From Bacteroidaceae bacterium (GTDB taxonomy: Bacteria; Bacteroidota; Bacteroidia; Bacteroidales; Bacteroidaceae), in contig JAFSKK010000061.1 of assembly GCA_017448965.1 (NCBI GenBank), positions 1 through 64,000 of the forward strand: DNA of 64,000 nucleotides, in the 5' to 3' direction. Each line of letters opens with the position of its first letter. Position 1 is the first letter of the stretch. Shown piece by piece: positions 18,996-30,753 of this stretch. The notes beneath the pieces are model-generated. The model saw nothing but the letters and a program-made list of their open reading frames with translations, was not told the origin of the DNA and made no database searches. Both the position numbers and the translations under genes were made by a program.

Positions 18996-19245
18996 CCTCG
19001 GTAAAGGCACAGAATGCATCAGAAGCCTGCTCTAAAAGACCCTCAAAAGACCCCATCATCGAAATTTCGTGACTGCGTTTACCGTAATTACGGGAACGTC
19101 AGTATCGTAATTATGGCAACGACGTGGCGATAAATGAGGTAGTTTCACACGAAAAACATAGGTAATGCAGCAATGGCAATAATAAAACCCCCGTTTCCAA
19201 TTAATAGGCAACGAGGGTTTTAATGATTTGGTAGTGGAAGTTTTA
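18996..19245. repeat. Dispersed ~240-bp repeat, copy 2
   Basis: Second copy of the repeat at 216-455, same orientation, with scattered substitutions and small indels. The terminal hairpin is kept (AAACCCCCGTTT paired with AACGAGGGTTTT around 19186-19222). It fills most of the gap between the M60 gene and the vanW gene. The rest of the gap (18770-18995) shows no gene; a weak inverted repeat lies near 18841-18885. Confidence 0.75.
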
Positions 19246-19300
19246 ATTAAGTGGCAACGACGGTCGACTTTTGAGAGGGGTAGCCATAGCCGTAAAGCCC

Positions 19301-19395
19301 TTATTCACAGGAGGGTTGAGGGGTGTCCTTGTACCAGTCGGCATGCATGATGTAGTGCTTGGCGATGCCGATGTTGAGTTCCTTGGTCTGGGCGA
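19301..19395 (-). pseudogene. Duplicated 3' fragment of the gamma-carbonic-anhydrase-like gene
   Basis: These 95 bases match 21591-21685, the last codons of the gamma-carbonic-anhydrase-like gene, with only about four mismatches. The fragment still encodes the C-terminal peptide (ELNIGIAKHYIMHADWYKD to the stop) on the minus strand but has no 5' part. It begins two bases after the vanW stop codon. The two copies are direct repeats flanking vanW, the methyltransferase and the TIM-barrel-like gene. This is a scar of tandem duplication or of insertion of the three-gene block. Confidence 0.85.
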
Positions 19396-19397
19396 AG

Positions 19398-20231
19398 TCA
19401 TCGTATCTGCTCCTTTGGGATTAGCGAATAGTCAAACATCACCTCCGAGTGATTCTTCCAGTTCAGCTCGCGCTTCACCACCTCACCGCTCTGACGGTCG
19501 AGTGTCTCGATATAGATACGCGATATGCGGTAGTACTTTCCGTTGTCTTCCTGATGAAAGTGGTGGTCTTCCTCGGTAATGCGGTAGGTGTAGGGGAACT
19601 CCTCGGTGGTGCGCAACTCGGCGTGCAGATCGTCACCCTCGCACCAGGTGCAGAGTTGCACCGGCTGCTGGGTGTCGTTGCGGAAACGCAAGTCCACGAA
19701 GTTGTAGTTGACCGAGGCTCCGGCGCTGTAGGGCACACGATGTCCGCCAGGATCGGGAGCCAGCGCATCGGAGTGGTGATGCAGTTCGATGATGGTCATG
19801 GGACTATGGAGCATCAGCAGGCAGAGGGTGTTGGCCAGATTGCACAGTCCACCCCCGACGCCGGCCACTAAACGTCCGTTCACCAGCACGCGCCCGTCGG
19901 CAAATCCATTCTTTCGCGATGTCTTGCCAACGGTTTGCCAGAAGGAGAAAGTCTCGCCAGGGTTGACAATCAGGCCATCAATCTTGCTGCATGCAAGGCG
20001 TATATTGTCCGCCTTGTTCTGCTGAAGCTGCGGGTCAATGCCCGGGCCTCGTTTAATCATGTTGCCTCCCTCGGAGAAGACGATGACCGGAAGGCGCTGG
20101 GCATCGTGCACAGAGGCATATTTCTCACCACCAAACAGGTTCTTGATGTGGCGCTTCAGAATCTCTTTTTTCAGCGAGATGGTGTAGGTGAATGGAGAAA
20201 TCTCGCAAAACAGCTTTTTTTTCTTTCCCAT
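19398..20231 (-). CDS. VanW family protein
   Basis: 277-residue member of the VanW family, named after an accessory gene of some vancomycin-resistance clusters; the biochemical function of the family is not established. The conserved core is visible: NPGETFSFWQTVG (about 90-103), GLVNGRL-type segment RVLVNGRLVAGVGGGLCNLANTL (about 115-138), and DPGGHRVPYSAGASVNYNFVDLRFRN (about 160-186). No signal peptide or membrane span is evident, so a cytoplasmic location is likely. It is the last gene of a four-gene minus-strand group, 3 bp from the methyltransferase. None of the other van genes is present, so it gives no reason to infer glycopeptide resistance. Confidence 0.88.
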   Translation of the reverse strand: MGKKKKLFCEISPFTYTISLKKEILKRHIKNLFGGEKYASVHDAQRLPVIVFSEGGNMIKRGPGIDPQLQQNKADNIRLACSKIDGLIVNPGETFSFWQTVGKTSRKNGFADGRVLVNGRLVAGVGGGLCNLANTLCLLMLHSPMTIIELHHHSDALAPDPGGHRVPYSAGASVNYNFVDLRFRNDTQQPVQLCTWCEGDDLHAELRTTEEFPYTYRITEEDHHFHQEDNGKYYRISRIYIETLDRQSGEVVKRELNWKNHSEVMFDYSLIPKEQIR

Positions 20232-20234
20232 TGT

Positions 20235-20915
20235 TCAGTGTTTCTGTAGTTCGAAGATAAGATATGAGCTGTATTTCCGCAGCCAGCCGTTTGCCATAAG
20301 GTAATCAGTCTTTTGCAGCGGCTTGCGTAGGACACGTGGCAGCTTGTGCACAGGCAACATCATCACTCCGTGGCATGAGCGAAGGTCGAAATTGCCGTGA
20401 GCCATGCGCTCCACATCCTGACGGTCGAGACTGGTGGCTCCGTGCCAAGTGGTTTGTTTGTGGTGAAGCAGATTGCGTCGCCTCTTCGAGGGGATATCGA
20501 ATATGAAGCGCCCGCCTGGCTTCAGTATGCGCCAGGCTTCGTCGAAGATTTGCTGTATGGTGGTTTCGTCGAGGTGCATCAGCAGGTGAAAGGTGTAAAC
20601 CACGTCGAAGGTGTTGTCGGCAAAGCCTGTATCGGCAGCCGATGCCTGTCTGAACTCCACGTTGGGATGTCGTTGTCGGGCAAGGCTCATCATCTCGTCG
20701 CTGGCATCAAGGCCATGCGTGGCATAATTGGTCAGTCGACCCGTGCCACAAGCCATCTCCAAGCGCAACGTGCCGTCGGCTGTGGAAATGAGGCGGTCGA
20801 GTGTGCGGCGTTCCTGACTGTCAATAAACTGCCCGTAGCTGTTGTTAAAACGGCTGTCGTCATAATCCTTGGCTATGGAGTCATAGTACTCCACCACTTT
20901 GTTTTCGTTGGTCAT
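20235..20915 (-). CDS. Class I SAM-dependent methyltransferase
   Basis: 226-residue methyltransferase. The SAM-binding motif I is LRLEMACGTGRLT (about residue 50), followed by the acidic LDASDEMM loop and the post-motif TFDVVYTFHLLMHLD. The PGGRFIFDIPS segment around 130-140 is the usual motif III region of small-molecule methyltransferases. The start is set at 20915 because its ATG overlaps the TGA of the upstream gene (ATGA), a sign of translational coupling; a longer frame from 20942 would run deep into that gene. Substrate unknown. The strand partners suggest one co-transcribed unit. Confidence 0.85.
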   Translation of the reverse strand: MTNENKVVEYYDSIAKDYDDSRFNNSYGQFIDSQERRTLDRLISTADGTLRLEMACGTGRLTNYATHGLDASDEMMSLARQRHPNVEFRQASAADTGFADNTFDVVYTFHLLMHLDETTIQQIFDEAWRILKPGGRFIFDIPSKRRRNLLHHKQTTWHGATSLDRQDVERMAHGNFDLRSCHGVMMLPVHKLPRVLRKPLQKTDYLMANGWLRKYSSYLIFELQKH

Positions 20916-21577
20916 AATGTCTGTGGATTGATATAGTCGCAAACCTTGTCTATCTGCTCAAGCATGGTGCCTCCAAAACACCCGTCGAAGAAGGCGCTGC
21001 CAATAGTAAATGCCCAGGGATGAGCCTCCTTCACCTCGTCCAGTCGCTGGTAGCTGTCGATGCTGCCCGCAAGGCAAACCGGGGCGGGCACCCTGCTGAC
21101 AAACTCGCGGTTGAGTCGGGCGGCATCGCCCACATAGCGATAACCCAACAGGTCGATGCCGTATGCCCCCTTGTCGATATACTCGCGTGCCTCGGCTATC
21201 ATCCCCTCTATACTGCCTTCCAGCACCGACGGCCGTCCGCTCACTTTCCCAACGAAAGGCATGTAGCGTAAGTTGTGCTCGAGGCAATACTGAAGGATGG
21301 AGTCATGAAACGTGGTGCCCATGAGTATGTCGCAGTTGCATGCTGCTGCCATCTTCGCTCCTGCCAAGCCCTCAGCCTCGCTGTAGGCCACCACCTCAAG
21401 GAATGTGGTCTTGCCAGAGCGTTTCATCTCGGCATAGAGACGTTTCATCTTGTCGAGTGGGAGCGGATGTTCCTTGAACCCCCAATAGCAAGCCTTGCTA
21501 TTGCGGCAAGACTCGAAAATCTGTGCTGCATCGCTTACGGTGAAGTCATTATAGGTCAGCATCACGATCAGTTCCAT
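20912..21577 (-). CDS. Uncharacterised TIM-barrel-like protein
   Basis: I do not recognise a named family. The 221-residue protein has alternating short hydrophobic strands and helices (LIVMLTYND, TFLEVVAY, CDILMGTTF, YMPFVGKV, GIDLLGYR, PVCLAGSI, FTIGSAFF), which is the rhythm of a (beta/alpha)8 barrel. It ends with a GSAFFDGCFGG segment like the phosphate-binding loop of HisA- or KDPG-aldolase-type barrels. This assignment is inference from pattern. The start at 21577 gives MELIVMLTYND and leaves a 13-bp gap to the gamma-carbonic-anhydrase-like gene; the longer frame would overlap that gene by 44 bases. Confidence 0.75.
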   Translation of the reverse strand: MELIVMLTYNDFTVSDAAQIFESCRNSKACYWGFKEHPLPLDKMKRLYAEMKRSGKTTFLEVVAYSEAEGLAGAKMAAACNCDILMGTTFHDSILQYCLEHNLRYMPFVGKVSGRPSVLEGSIEGMIAEAREYIDKGAYGIDLLGYRYVGDAARLNREFVSRVPAPVCLAGSIDSYQRLDEVKEAHPWAFTIGSAFFDGCFGGTMLEQIDKVCDYINPQTL

Positions 21578-21590
21578 GGCTGTTGTCTTT

Positions 21591-23945
<2,355 letters not shown>

Positions 23946-23983
23946 ACTTCAATTCTTCAATTCTCTAATCTTTCAATTTTTAT

Positions 23984-24205
23984 ATGCATCTACAAATCAT
24001 CACACCCATAGGCACGAAGTACGACGAAGAAGTGGAACGGTTCCAATTCACGTCGTCTAATGGCATGATGGAATTTCTGCCTGGACATGCCCCGATGATC
24101 GCCGAGTTGAAAGAAGGCTACATCAATACCGACGTAGAGGAAATCGATTGCGGAAATGGTGTGGTGAGAATTGAAAATGACGAAATCACGGTAGTATGCG
24201 AGTAA
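23984..24205 (+). CDS. atpC: F1Fo ATP synthase subunit epsilon (short form)
   Basis: Epsilon subunit of the central stalk. Only 73 residues are present (MHLQIITPIGTKYDEEV to NDEITVVCE), which is the N-terminal beta-sandwich domain. The C-terminal helical domain that inhibits ATP hydrolysis in many bacteria (total about 130-140 residues) is missing. The stop is followed directly by atpB, with which it overlaps by 10 bp, so there is no room for a lost C-terminal part, and short epsilon subunits are known in this phylum. The 38-bp gap after atpD holds a TTCAATT-rich low-complexity run. Confidence 0.92.
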   Translation: MHLQIITPIGTKYDEEVERFQFTSSNGMMEFLPGHAPMIAELKEGYINTDVEEIDCGNGVVRIENDEITVVCE

Positions 24206-25194
24206 GACTGCTGGTATATATAATATGTGTGTGGGGCTTTGCTGCACCCATGAGAGCGGAGGAGAGTCTGGATGTGTCCAAACTCATCTTCGAGCATCTG
24301 GGCGACAGCTACGAGTGGCACATCACGGAGGGGGCAGTCATTCCCCTACCCTGCATCTTGGTGAACAAGAGCGGGGTAGATGTGTTCATGTCGGACAAAC
24401 TGGAACATGGAGCCACCTACCACGGCTACCGCATCGCCACAGAGGGTGAGCATGAGGGGAAGATTGTGAACGCAGCAGGAGAACGACCCTTCGACATCAG
24501 CATCACGAAGAACGTGCTGGAGTTGTTCATCGTGTGCATCCTGCTCTGCTCGGTGGTGTTGGGTGTGGCACGATGGTATAGGAAAAACGGTTGCAAGAAG
24601 GCACCAGGCGGATTTGTGGGCATGATGGAGGCCGTGGTGGACTTCATCGACAAGGATGTCGCAAAAGAGAGCATCGGACATGGGTATGAACGGTTCTCAC
24701 CCTATCTGATGACGGTATTCCTCTTCATCCTCACCAGCAACCTGCTCGGACTCCTCCCCGTATTCCCTGGAGGAGCCAATCTGACGGGCAACATCGCCGT
24801 GACGCTCACCTGTGCCGTCACAGCCTTCATCGCCATCAACTGCTTTGCGCCCAAGGGCTACTACAAGAGCATCTTCTGGCCTAATGTGCCCTTCTTCCTC
24901 AAGGCGCCGTTACCCATCATGCCGACTATCGAGTTCATCGGCGTGTTCACCAAGCCATTCTCCCTCACCATTCGTCTCTTCGCCAACATCATGGCAGGAC
25001 ATATCATCATCCTCGCCCTGACCAGCGTGGTGTTCGTGACCGCCCAGATGGGTACCGCCATGTGTGCCTCGATGACTGTGGTGAGCGTCCTTTTCTGCAT
25101 CTTCATGAACTGCCTCGAACTGCTCGTGGCGTTCATTCAAGCATACGTGTTCACGATTCTGACTGCCAACTTCATCGGATTGGCACATGATGAA

Positions 25195-25197
<3 letters not shown>
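24196..25197 (+). CDS. atpB: F1Fo ATP synthase subunit a
   Basis: Membrane subunit a, which forms the proton half-channels against the c-ring. It is 333 residues, longer than the E. coli protein because of an N-terminal extension of about 105 residues starting with a signal-peptide-like segment (LLVYIICVWGFAAPMRAEE), a feature of Bacteroidetes/Chlorobi-type a subunits. Transmembrane segments start at about 107. The essential arginine lies in LTIRLFANIMAGH (Arg260). The start codon overlaps atpC. Confidence 0.94.
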
Positions 25198-25586
<389 letters not shown>

Positions 25587-25592
25587 TAGCCC

Positions 25593-26078
25593 ATGAACCT
25601 ACTCACACCAGATCCGGGACTTCTCTTCTGGATGGTGCTCTCGTTTGCCGTGGTGTTCTTCCTGCTGGCGAGGTTCGGCTTCCCAGTCATCGTGAAGGCC
25701 ATCAACGAGCGTAAAGAGTTCATCGAGATGTCGCTCCTCTCTGCCAAACAAGCCAACGAAAGACTGGCGACGATTCAGGCAGAGAGCGAGAAACTGTTGG
25801 CCGATGCCAAGGCGCAACAGAAGGACATCATTGCTGGTGCCATACAGGAGAAGCAGCGGATTGTTCAGGCAGCACGAGAAGAAGCCCAAGTCTCTGCCGA
25901 CCAGATGATTGAGGATGCACGTCAAAGCATTCAGGCAGAGAAGGAGAAAGCCTTGCAAGACGTGCGAAGCGAGGTGGCCGCTTTGGCTCTCGACATTGCC
26001 GAGAAGGTCATCGGGGAGCGGATGAAAGATGCAGAGGTACAAAAGCAAACGATTGAGAAAATGATTGACGAGTTATGA
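25593..26078 (+). CDS. atpF: F1Fo ATP synthase subunit b
   Basis: 161-residue peripheral-stalk subunit. One membrane helix (about residues 10-28, LLFWMVLSFAVVFFLLARFG) is followed by a long charged helical stalk (QANERLATIQAESEKLLADAKAQ...). It starts 6 bp after atpE and overlaps atpH by 4 bp (ATGA), pointing to translational coupling. There is a single b-type gene, so a homodimeric stalk is expected. Confidence 0.95.
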   Translation: MNLLTPDPGLLFWMVLSFAVVFFLLARFGFPVIVKAINERKEFIEMSLLSAKQANERLATIQAESEKLLADAKAQQKDIIAGAIQEKQRIVQAAREEAQVSADQMIEDARQSIQAEKEKALQDVRSEVAALALDIAEKVIGERMKDAEVQKQTIEKMIDEL

Positions 26079-26623
26079 CGAATGGCAGTATAGCAAAGCG
26101 GTATGCCAAAGCACTTTTCGACGAGGCAAGGGAGCAGTTTGTGGATGAACTCATCTACAAACACTTCGGCACGCTGTTTGCCACGCTGAAAGCGGAACCC
26201 GACTTGCAGATGGCACTCATCAATCCGCGTGTGTCGCAAGAGAAGAAGTACACGCTGCTGATGCTTGCCTCAGGACTCAAGCCTGAACCCGCCACACTCT
26301 TCTCCCGTTTCCTCCGTCTCCTTCTGAAAAACCGCCGCGAGAACCAGCTGCGACTCGTCATTTATGTGTACAGAGACCTATACAGAGAGTTCCACGAGAT
26401 TGACCATGTGGTGTTCGAGACCGCCATTCCTGTTGACGATGGTATCGTTGACCACCTGACGAAACGCATCAAGGAACGGAGACATCGGGAGGTGGAATGC
26501 GAACGTGTGGTGAACCCCAACATCATCGGCGGTTTCAGACTTCGCATCGGCGACCACCACTACGACCATAGTTACAAACATCAACTTGAACAAATAAGAC
26601 AACGCTTATGTCTGACCAGATAA
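26075..26623 (+). CDS. atpH: F1Fo ATP synthase subunit delta
   Basis: 182-residue delta subunit (OSCP-like), which ties the peripheral stalk to the top of F1. The N-terminal signature [14 protein letters not shown] and the C-terminal [21 protein letters not shown] are typical. It overlaps atpF by 4 bp and atpA by 16 bp, so all three are tightly coupled. Confidence 0.95.
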   Translation: MTNGSIAKRYAKALFDEAREQFVDELIYKHFGTLFATLKAEPDLQMALINPRVSQEKKYTLLMLASGLKPEPATLFSRFLRLLLKNRRENQLRLVIYVYRDLYREFHEIDHVVFETAIPVDDGIVDHLTKRIKERRHREVECERVVNPNIIGGFRLRIGDHHYDHSYKHQLEQIRQRLCLTR

Positions 26624-28194
26624 AAGTGAGCGAAGTGACGGCCATGCTGCGCCAGCAACTCGCTGACATCGACAACGAAGAGAATGCCATCGGTAACGAA
26701 ACCGAGGTGGGCACCGTGCTGACCGTCAGCGATGGTGTGGTGCGAACATACGGCCTGCGCAATGCGGAGGCTGGCGAACTCCTCGCTTTCGACAACGGCA
26801 TGGAAGCCATCGTAATGAACCTTGAAGAGGACAATGTCGGTGCCGTGCTGCTTGGCCCTACCGACAACATCGAGGAGGGCGACATCGTGAAACGGACAGG
26901 CCGCATTGCCTCCATCGCCGTGAGCGAAGGAATGGTGGGACGTGTGGTCGATACCCTCGGACACCCCATCGACGGTCAGGGAGACATCCTTGGAGAGACT
27001 TTTGACATGCCGCTGGAGCGTAAAGCCCCTGGTGTCATCTTCCGTCAACCCGTGAACGAGCCTTTGCAGACAGGTCTGAAAGCCGTCGATGCCATGATTC
27101 CTATCGGGCGTGGACAGCGCGAACTCATCATCGGCGACCGTCAGACGGGCAAGACCGCCATCGCCATCGACACCATCATCAACCAACGTGCCAACTACGA
27201 GGCAGGCAACCCCGTCTATTGCATTTATGTCGCCATCGGCCAAAAGGGTTCCACCGTGGCCACCATCGTCAACACGCTGCGCCAGAAGGGGGCAATGGAC
27301 TACACCATCGTCGTGTCTGCCACCGCCAGCGACCCTGCTGCCATGCAATACTACGCAGCCTTTGCCGGAGCCGCCATCGGGGAATACTTCCGCGACACAG
27401 GCCGCCACGCTCTGGTGGTTTACGACGACCTCTCCAAGCAGGCTGTGGCCTACCGCGAGGTGTCCCTCATCCTCAAACGTCCTTCAGGGCGCGAAGCCTA
27501 TCCTGGCGACATCTTCTACCTGCACTCCCGTCTGTTGGAACGTGCTGCCAAAATCATCGCCCAGCAAGAGGTGGCAGAACAGATGAACGACCTGCCCGAC
27601 TGCCTGCAAGGCAAAGTGCGCGGCGGCGGTTCACTCACCGCACTCCCCATCATCGAGACCCAAGCGGGAGACGTGTCTGCCTACATCCCCACCAACGTGA
27701 TTTCCATCACCGACGGACAAATCTTCTTGGAGACTGACCTCTTCAACCAAGGCATTCGTCCTGCCATCAACGTCGGCATCTCCGTGTCCCGTGTAGGTGG
27801 CAATGCCCAGTTGAAGGCCATGAAGAAGGTGGCAGGCACCCTCAAGATAGACCAAGCACAATACCGCGAACTGGAGTCATTCACCAAGTTTGGAAGTGAC
27901 ATGGATCCTGTCACCGCCTTCACCATCGACAAAGGCCGCAAGAACGTGCAATTGCTCATCCAGAAACAATACAACCCCATGCCTGTGGAGGAACAAATAG
28001 CCATCCTCTACTGTGGCACTCACGGACTTCTGCGCGACATTCCCGTGGAGAAGGTTGCAGAGTTCGAAGCTGCTCTCCTCGATGCCCTTCGCACCACCCA
28101 TCAGGACGATGTGCTCACCCCACTCCGACAAGGCAAGATAGATGACACCATCACCGCCATCATCGAACAGACAGCAGGGAGCATTAAATTGTAA
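26608..28194 (+). CDS. atpA: F1Fo ATP synthase subunit alpha
   Basis: 528-residue non-catalytic nucleotide-binding subunit of F1. The P-loop GDRQTGKT, the [23 protein letters not shown] segment (with a shift to SGREAYPGD here) and the C-terminal helical domain are present. The length agrees with the family. The 21-bp gap to atpG is an AAATTGT-type low-complexity run. Confidence 0.96.
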   Translation: MSDQIKVSEVTAMLRQQLADIDNEENAIGNETEVGTVLTVSDGVVRTYGLRNAEAGELLAFDNGMEAIVMNLEEDNVGAVLLGPTDNIEEGDIVKRTGRIASIAVSEGMVGRVVDTLGHPIDGQGDILGETFDMPLERKAPGVIFRQPVNEPLQTGLKAVDAMIPIGRGQRELIIGDRQTGKTAIAIDTIINQRANYEAGNPVYCIYVAIGQKGSTVATIVNTLRQKGAMDYTIVVSATASDPAAMQYYAAFAGAAIGEYFRDTGRHALVVYDDLSKQAVAYREVSLILKRPSGREAYPGDIFYLHSRLLERAAKIIAQQEVAEQMNDLPDCLQGKVRGGGSLTALPIIETQAGDVSAYIPTNVISITDGQIFLETDLFNQGIRPAINVGISVSRVGGNAQLKAMKKVAGTLKIDQAQYRELESFTKFGSDMDPVTAFTIDKGRKNVQLLIQKQYNPMPVEEQIAILYCGTHGLLRDIPVEKVAEFEAALLDALRTTHQDDVLTPLRQGKIDDTITAIIEQTAGSIKL

Positions 28195-28215
28195 ATTGTC
28201 AAATTGTAAATCATC

Positions 28216-29160
28216 TTGGCAAGCCTCAAAGAAATAAAAAGCCGTATTGCGTCCATCCAGAGCACGCAGAAAATCACTTCCGCCATGCGCATGGTGGCAA
28301 GTGCTAAACTCCATCACGCCCAAAGCATGACGGAGAAGTTTCTGCTGTACAAAGATGAACTGGAGAAGACAATTGACAGTTTACAGTTGACAGCTGACAG
28401 TTCCATGCGGCAAAAAGACCAACAAGGCGAAAGCCAACTTTCAACTCTAAACTCTCAACTTTCAACTCTTCTCATTCCCATCTCCTCCAACAGCGGCCTG
28501 TGCGGAGCCTACAACAGCAACATCACCAAGGCCACTCTCCAACGCATCGAAGAACTGGAGTCGCAAGGCAAGAAGGTGCGTCTTCTGCCCATCGGCAAAA
28601 AGATTGCCCACGACCTACAAAACAAAGGTTTCGACTGCAACATTGGCTATTTCAACTTGCTCGAACGCATCGAGAAAGACAGCTCCTTTGCCGAGGTGAC
28701 ATTCCTCGTGGAGTTCATCCTACAACTCCATCAAAGCGGCGAAATCGACCACGTAGAATTTCTTCATCACCACTTCAAGAGCATGGGTAGCCAAGTCATT
28801 CAAGTGGACAATTTACAGTTGACAGCTGACAGTTCCATGGGGCAGGGAGCAAGGGGCAGGGAGCAAGGGGCAAGCCAACTTTCAACTTTCAACTCTCAAC
28901 TTTCAACTTTCCTCACAGAGCCATCCCCTGAGGAATTGCTCACCATTCTCCGTCCTCGCCTGCTCAATGCCCAGACCTACGGCTTTCTGCTGTCCTCCCT
29001 CGCCAGCGAACACGCAGCCCGCATGATGGCGATGCAGACGGCTGACGAGAACGCCAGCGAACTGCTCAAAGAACTCCGACTGCTCTACAACAAGACACGC
29101 CAACAAGCCATCACCAACGAATTGATAGACATCATGGGCAGTCAAGTGGGAAGAAGGTAA
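28216..29160 (+). CDS. atpG: F1Fo ATP synthase subunit gamma with two in-frame repeat insertions
   Basis: Rotor shaft subunit of F1. Family landmarks are intact: MASLKEIKSRIASIQSTQKITSAMRMVASAKL at the N-terminus, SNSGLCGAYNSNI in the middle and the C-terminal EHAARMMAMQTADENASEL. The start is TTG (28216); no suitable ATG exists. Two stretches look foreign: about residues 54-85 and 199-232. Both carry LQLTADSSM followed by SQLST(L/F)NSQLST(L/F), and both are encoded by repetitive DNA (TTACAGTTGACAGCTGACAG and CAACTTTCAACT units). They keep the frame and lie in loop positions before the Rossmann core and before the C-terminal helix, so the subunit may well work. Confidence 0.93.
   Translation: MASLKEIKSRIASIQSTQKITSAMRMVASAKLHHAQSMTEKFLLYKDELEKTIDSLQLTADSSMRQKDQQGESQLSTLNSQLSTLLIPISSNSGLCGAYNSNITKATLQRIEELESQGKKVRLLPIGKKIAHDLQNKGFDCNIGYFNLLERIEKDSSFAEVTFLVEFILQLHQSGEIDHVEFLHHHFKSMGSQVIQVDNLQLTADSSMGQGARGREQGASQLSTFNSQLSTFLTEPSPEELLTILRPRLLNAQTYGFLLSSLASEHAARMMAMQTADENASELLKELRLLYNKTRQQAITNELIDIMGSQVGRR
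28375..28470 (+). repeat. In-frame repeat insertion 1 in atpG
   Basis: About 96 bp begin with TTTACAGTTGACAGCTGACA and end with CAACTTTCAACTC-type units. The same two ends recur at 28805-28914. The segment is translated without a stop and adds about 32 residues to the gamma subunit. Confidence 0.8.
28805..28914 (+). repeat. In-frame repeat insertion 2 in atpG
   Basis: About 110 bp with the same left end (TTTACAGTTGACAGCTGACA) and right end (CAACTTTCAACT units) as insertion 1. The middle differs: GGGGCAGGGAGCAA units here, a type also found inside the DUF5107 gene near 33210. The frame is preserved. Confidence 0.8.
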
Positions 29161-29212
29161 TTGTCCATCTTTTTTCGCCTCCAAAAGCAAATCATACATC
29201 ATTGGAAAGTCC

Positions 29213-29220
29213 TACCTTTG
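29213..29220 (+). promoter_or_regulatory. -7 box of the MFS transporter gene
   Basis: TACCTTTG matches the -7 consensus and lies 43 bp before the start codon. No TTTG occurs at the usual -33 distance, so the promoter may be weak or activator-dependent. Confidence 0.5.
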
Positions 29221-29262
29221 CAGCGGAATCGAAACGTATACAATCCAAAACCTTTTCTCCTG

Positions 29263-30552
29263 ATGAAAAAATCATTCCTTTATTTTATTTGCTCGGTGTC
29301 AGCCATGGGCGGCCTCTTGTTTGGCTACGACTGGGTGGTCATCGGCGGAGCAAAGCCTTTCTACGAAGAATTCTTCAACATTGCGGCCGACCCCATCATG
29401 CAGGGTGTGGCCATGAGCACCGCACTAATTGGTTGTCTCATCGGTGCGATGGTGGCAGGTGCTTTGGCTGACCGTTACGGACGAAAACCGCTGCTCATCA
29501 CAGCAGCCGTGCTCTTCACCGTGAGCGCCATTGCCACGGGATTGTTCAACGACTTCACGCTGTTCAATGTAGCACGATTCATCGGCGGCATCGGCATCGG
29601 TGTGGCATCGGCACTCTCACCTATGTACATTGCTGAAGTCTCCCCTGCCAACATCCGTGGACGGCTTGTCAGTCTGAACCAGATGACCATCGTGCTGGGC
29701 ATCTTGGCCGCACAAGTGGTCAACATGTTATTGGCACGTGACACAAGCGATGCAACCAACATGGTGTGGAACCTCGCATGGGGCTGGCGATGGATGTTCT
29801 GGGCAGAAACGGTGCCTGCGGCGTTGTTTTTGCTGATGGCGTTCTTCATACCGGAGAGTCCTGTGTATTGGCAACTCAAGAATACCGCAAGAGCATCTAA
29901 GCAAACGAAGCAGGAGGCAGGACTTGGCGAGTTGTTCCAACACAAATACGGCAAAGTTCTCCTGTTAGGTCTCATCATCGCTGTCTTCCAGCAATGGTGC
30001 GGCACGAACGTCATATTTAACTACGCAGAAGAAATCTTTGTCAGTGCCGGTTATAACGTGGACGGCATGTTCATCAACATCGTCATCACGGGCATTGCCA
30101 ACGTAGTGTTCACGGTCGTGGCACTCTACACGGTGGAGAAGTGGGGGCGTCGCACGTTGATGCTCATCGGTGCCTGCGGACTGGGACTTATCTACCTCAC
30201 ATTGGGCACATGCTATCACTTTGAGGTGACGGGCATCTTCATGGTCGTGCTCGTTGTGGCAGCCATCTCGTGCTATGCCATGACCTTGGGCCCCATCACA
30301 TGGGTGCTCCTGTCTGAAATCTTCCCCGACCGCGTGCGCGGTGTGGCGATGGCCACATGCACCTTTGCCCTATGGGTAGGATGCTGCACCCTCACGTTCA
30401 CGTTCCCGTCGATGAATGCAGCCCTGGGCAGCAGCGGCACTTTCTGGATTTACAGCGGCATCTGCCTCTGTGCCTTCGTCTACCTCTTCAGGGCTTGCCC
30501 CGAAACCAAAGGCAAAAGTCTTGCAGAACTGGAGAAGGAACTCACCCACTAA
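29263..30552 (+). CDS. Sugar-porter MFS transporter
   Basis: 429-residue twelve-helix transporter of the major facilitator sugar-porter group (XylE/GLUT-like), expected to import a monosaccharide with a proton. Visible signatures are ADRYGRKP after helix 2, PESPVYWQ after helix 6, QQWCGTNVIFNYAEEIF in helix 7, GPITWVLLSEIFPDRVRG after helix 10 and the C-terminal PETKGKSLAELE. The start at 29263 (MKKSFLYFICSV) is chosen because the longer frame begins inside the promoter region. A DUF5107/TPR gene follows in the same direction after a repeat array. The sugar cannot be named. Confidence 0.9.
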   Translation: MKKSFLYFICSVSAMGGLLFGYDWVVIGGAKPFYEEFFNIAADPIMQGVAMSTALIGCLIGAMVAGALADRYGRKPLLITAAVLFTVSAIATGLFNDFTLFNVARFIGGIGIGVASALSPMYIAEVSPANIRGRLVSLNQMTIVLGILAAQVVNMLLARDTSDATNMVWNLAWGWRWMFWAETVPAALFLLMAFFIPESPVYWQLKNTARASKQTKQEAGLGELFQHKYGKVLLLGLIIAVFQQWCGTNVIFNYAEEIFVSAGYNVDGMFINIVITGIANVVFTVVALYTVEKWGRRTLMLIGACGLGLIYLTLGTCYHFEVTGIFMVVLVVAAISCYAMTLGPITWVLLSEIFPDRVRGVAMATCTFALWVGCCTLTFTFPSMNAALGSSGTFWIYSGICLCAFVYLFRACPETKGKSLAELEKELTH

Positions 30553-30629
30553 CGCAACCGACGTTCCTCCACTAACGGCTATGGCTCTCTTCCACTAACG
30601 GAATTGCGGCAACGCCACAACAGAAGTCG

Positions 30630-30712
30630 TTCATAACTTATGAATAATTGTCCATAACTTATGAATAATTGTCCGTAACTTATGAATAATTGTTCATAAC
30701 TTATGAACAACT
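30630..30712. repeat. Four tandem 21-bp palindromic repeats, array 1
   Basis: Four units at exactly 21-bp spacing (cores at 30632, 30653, 30674, 30695). The core palindrome is TTCATAACTTATGAA and linkers are of the AATTGTC type. A second four-unit array with the same period lies at 50511-50592, and both are preceded by CAGAAGTCG. Units are contiguous, so this is not a CRISPR. Possible roles are clustered protein-binding sites or a structured 5' leader of the DUF5107 gene. Confidence 0.82.
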
Positions 30713-30753
30713 TTACATACCATTCACGAACAAACCAAACAATCCATATCTAT

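Noticed and set aside
19398..20231. Vancomycin-resistance role for the VanW-family gene
   Set aside because: No vanA/H/X-type ligase, dehydrogenase or dipeptidase lies near it, and VanW proteins are common without resistance.
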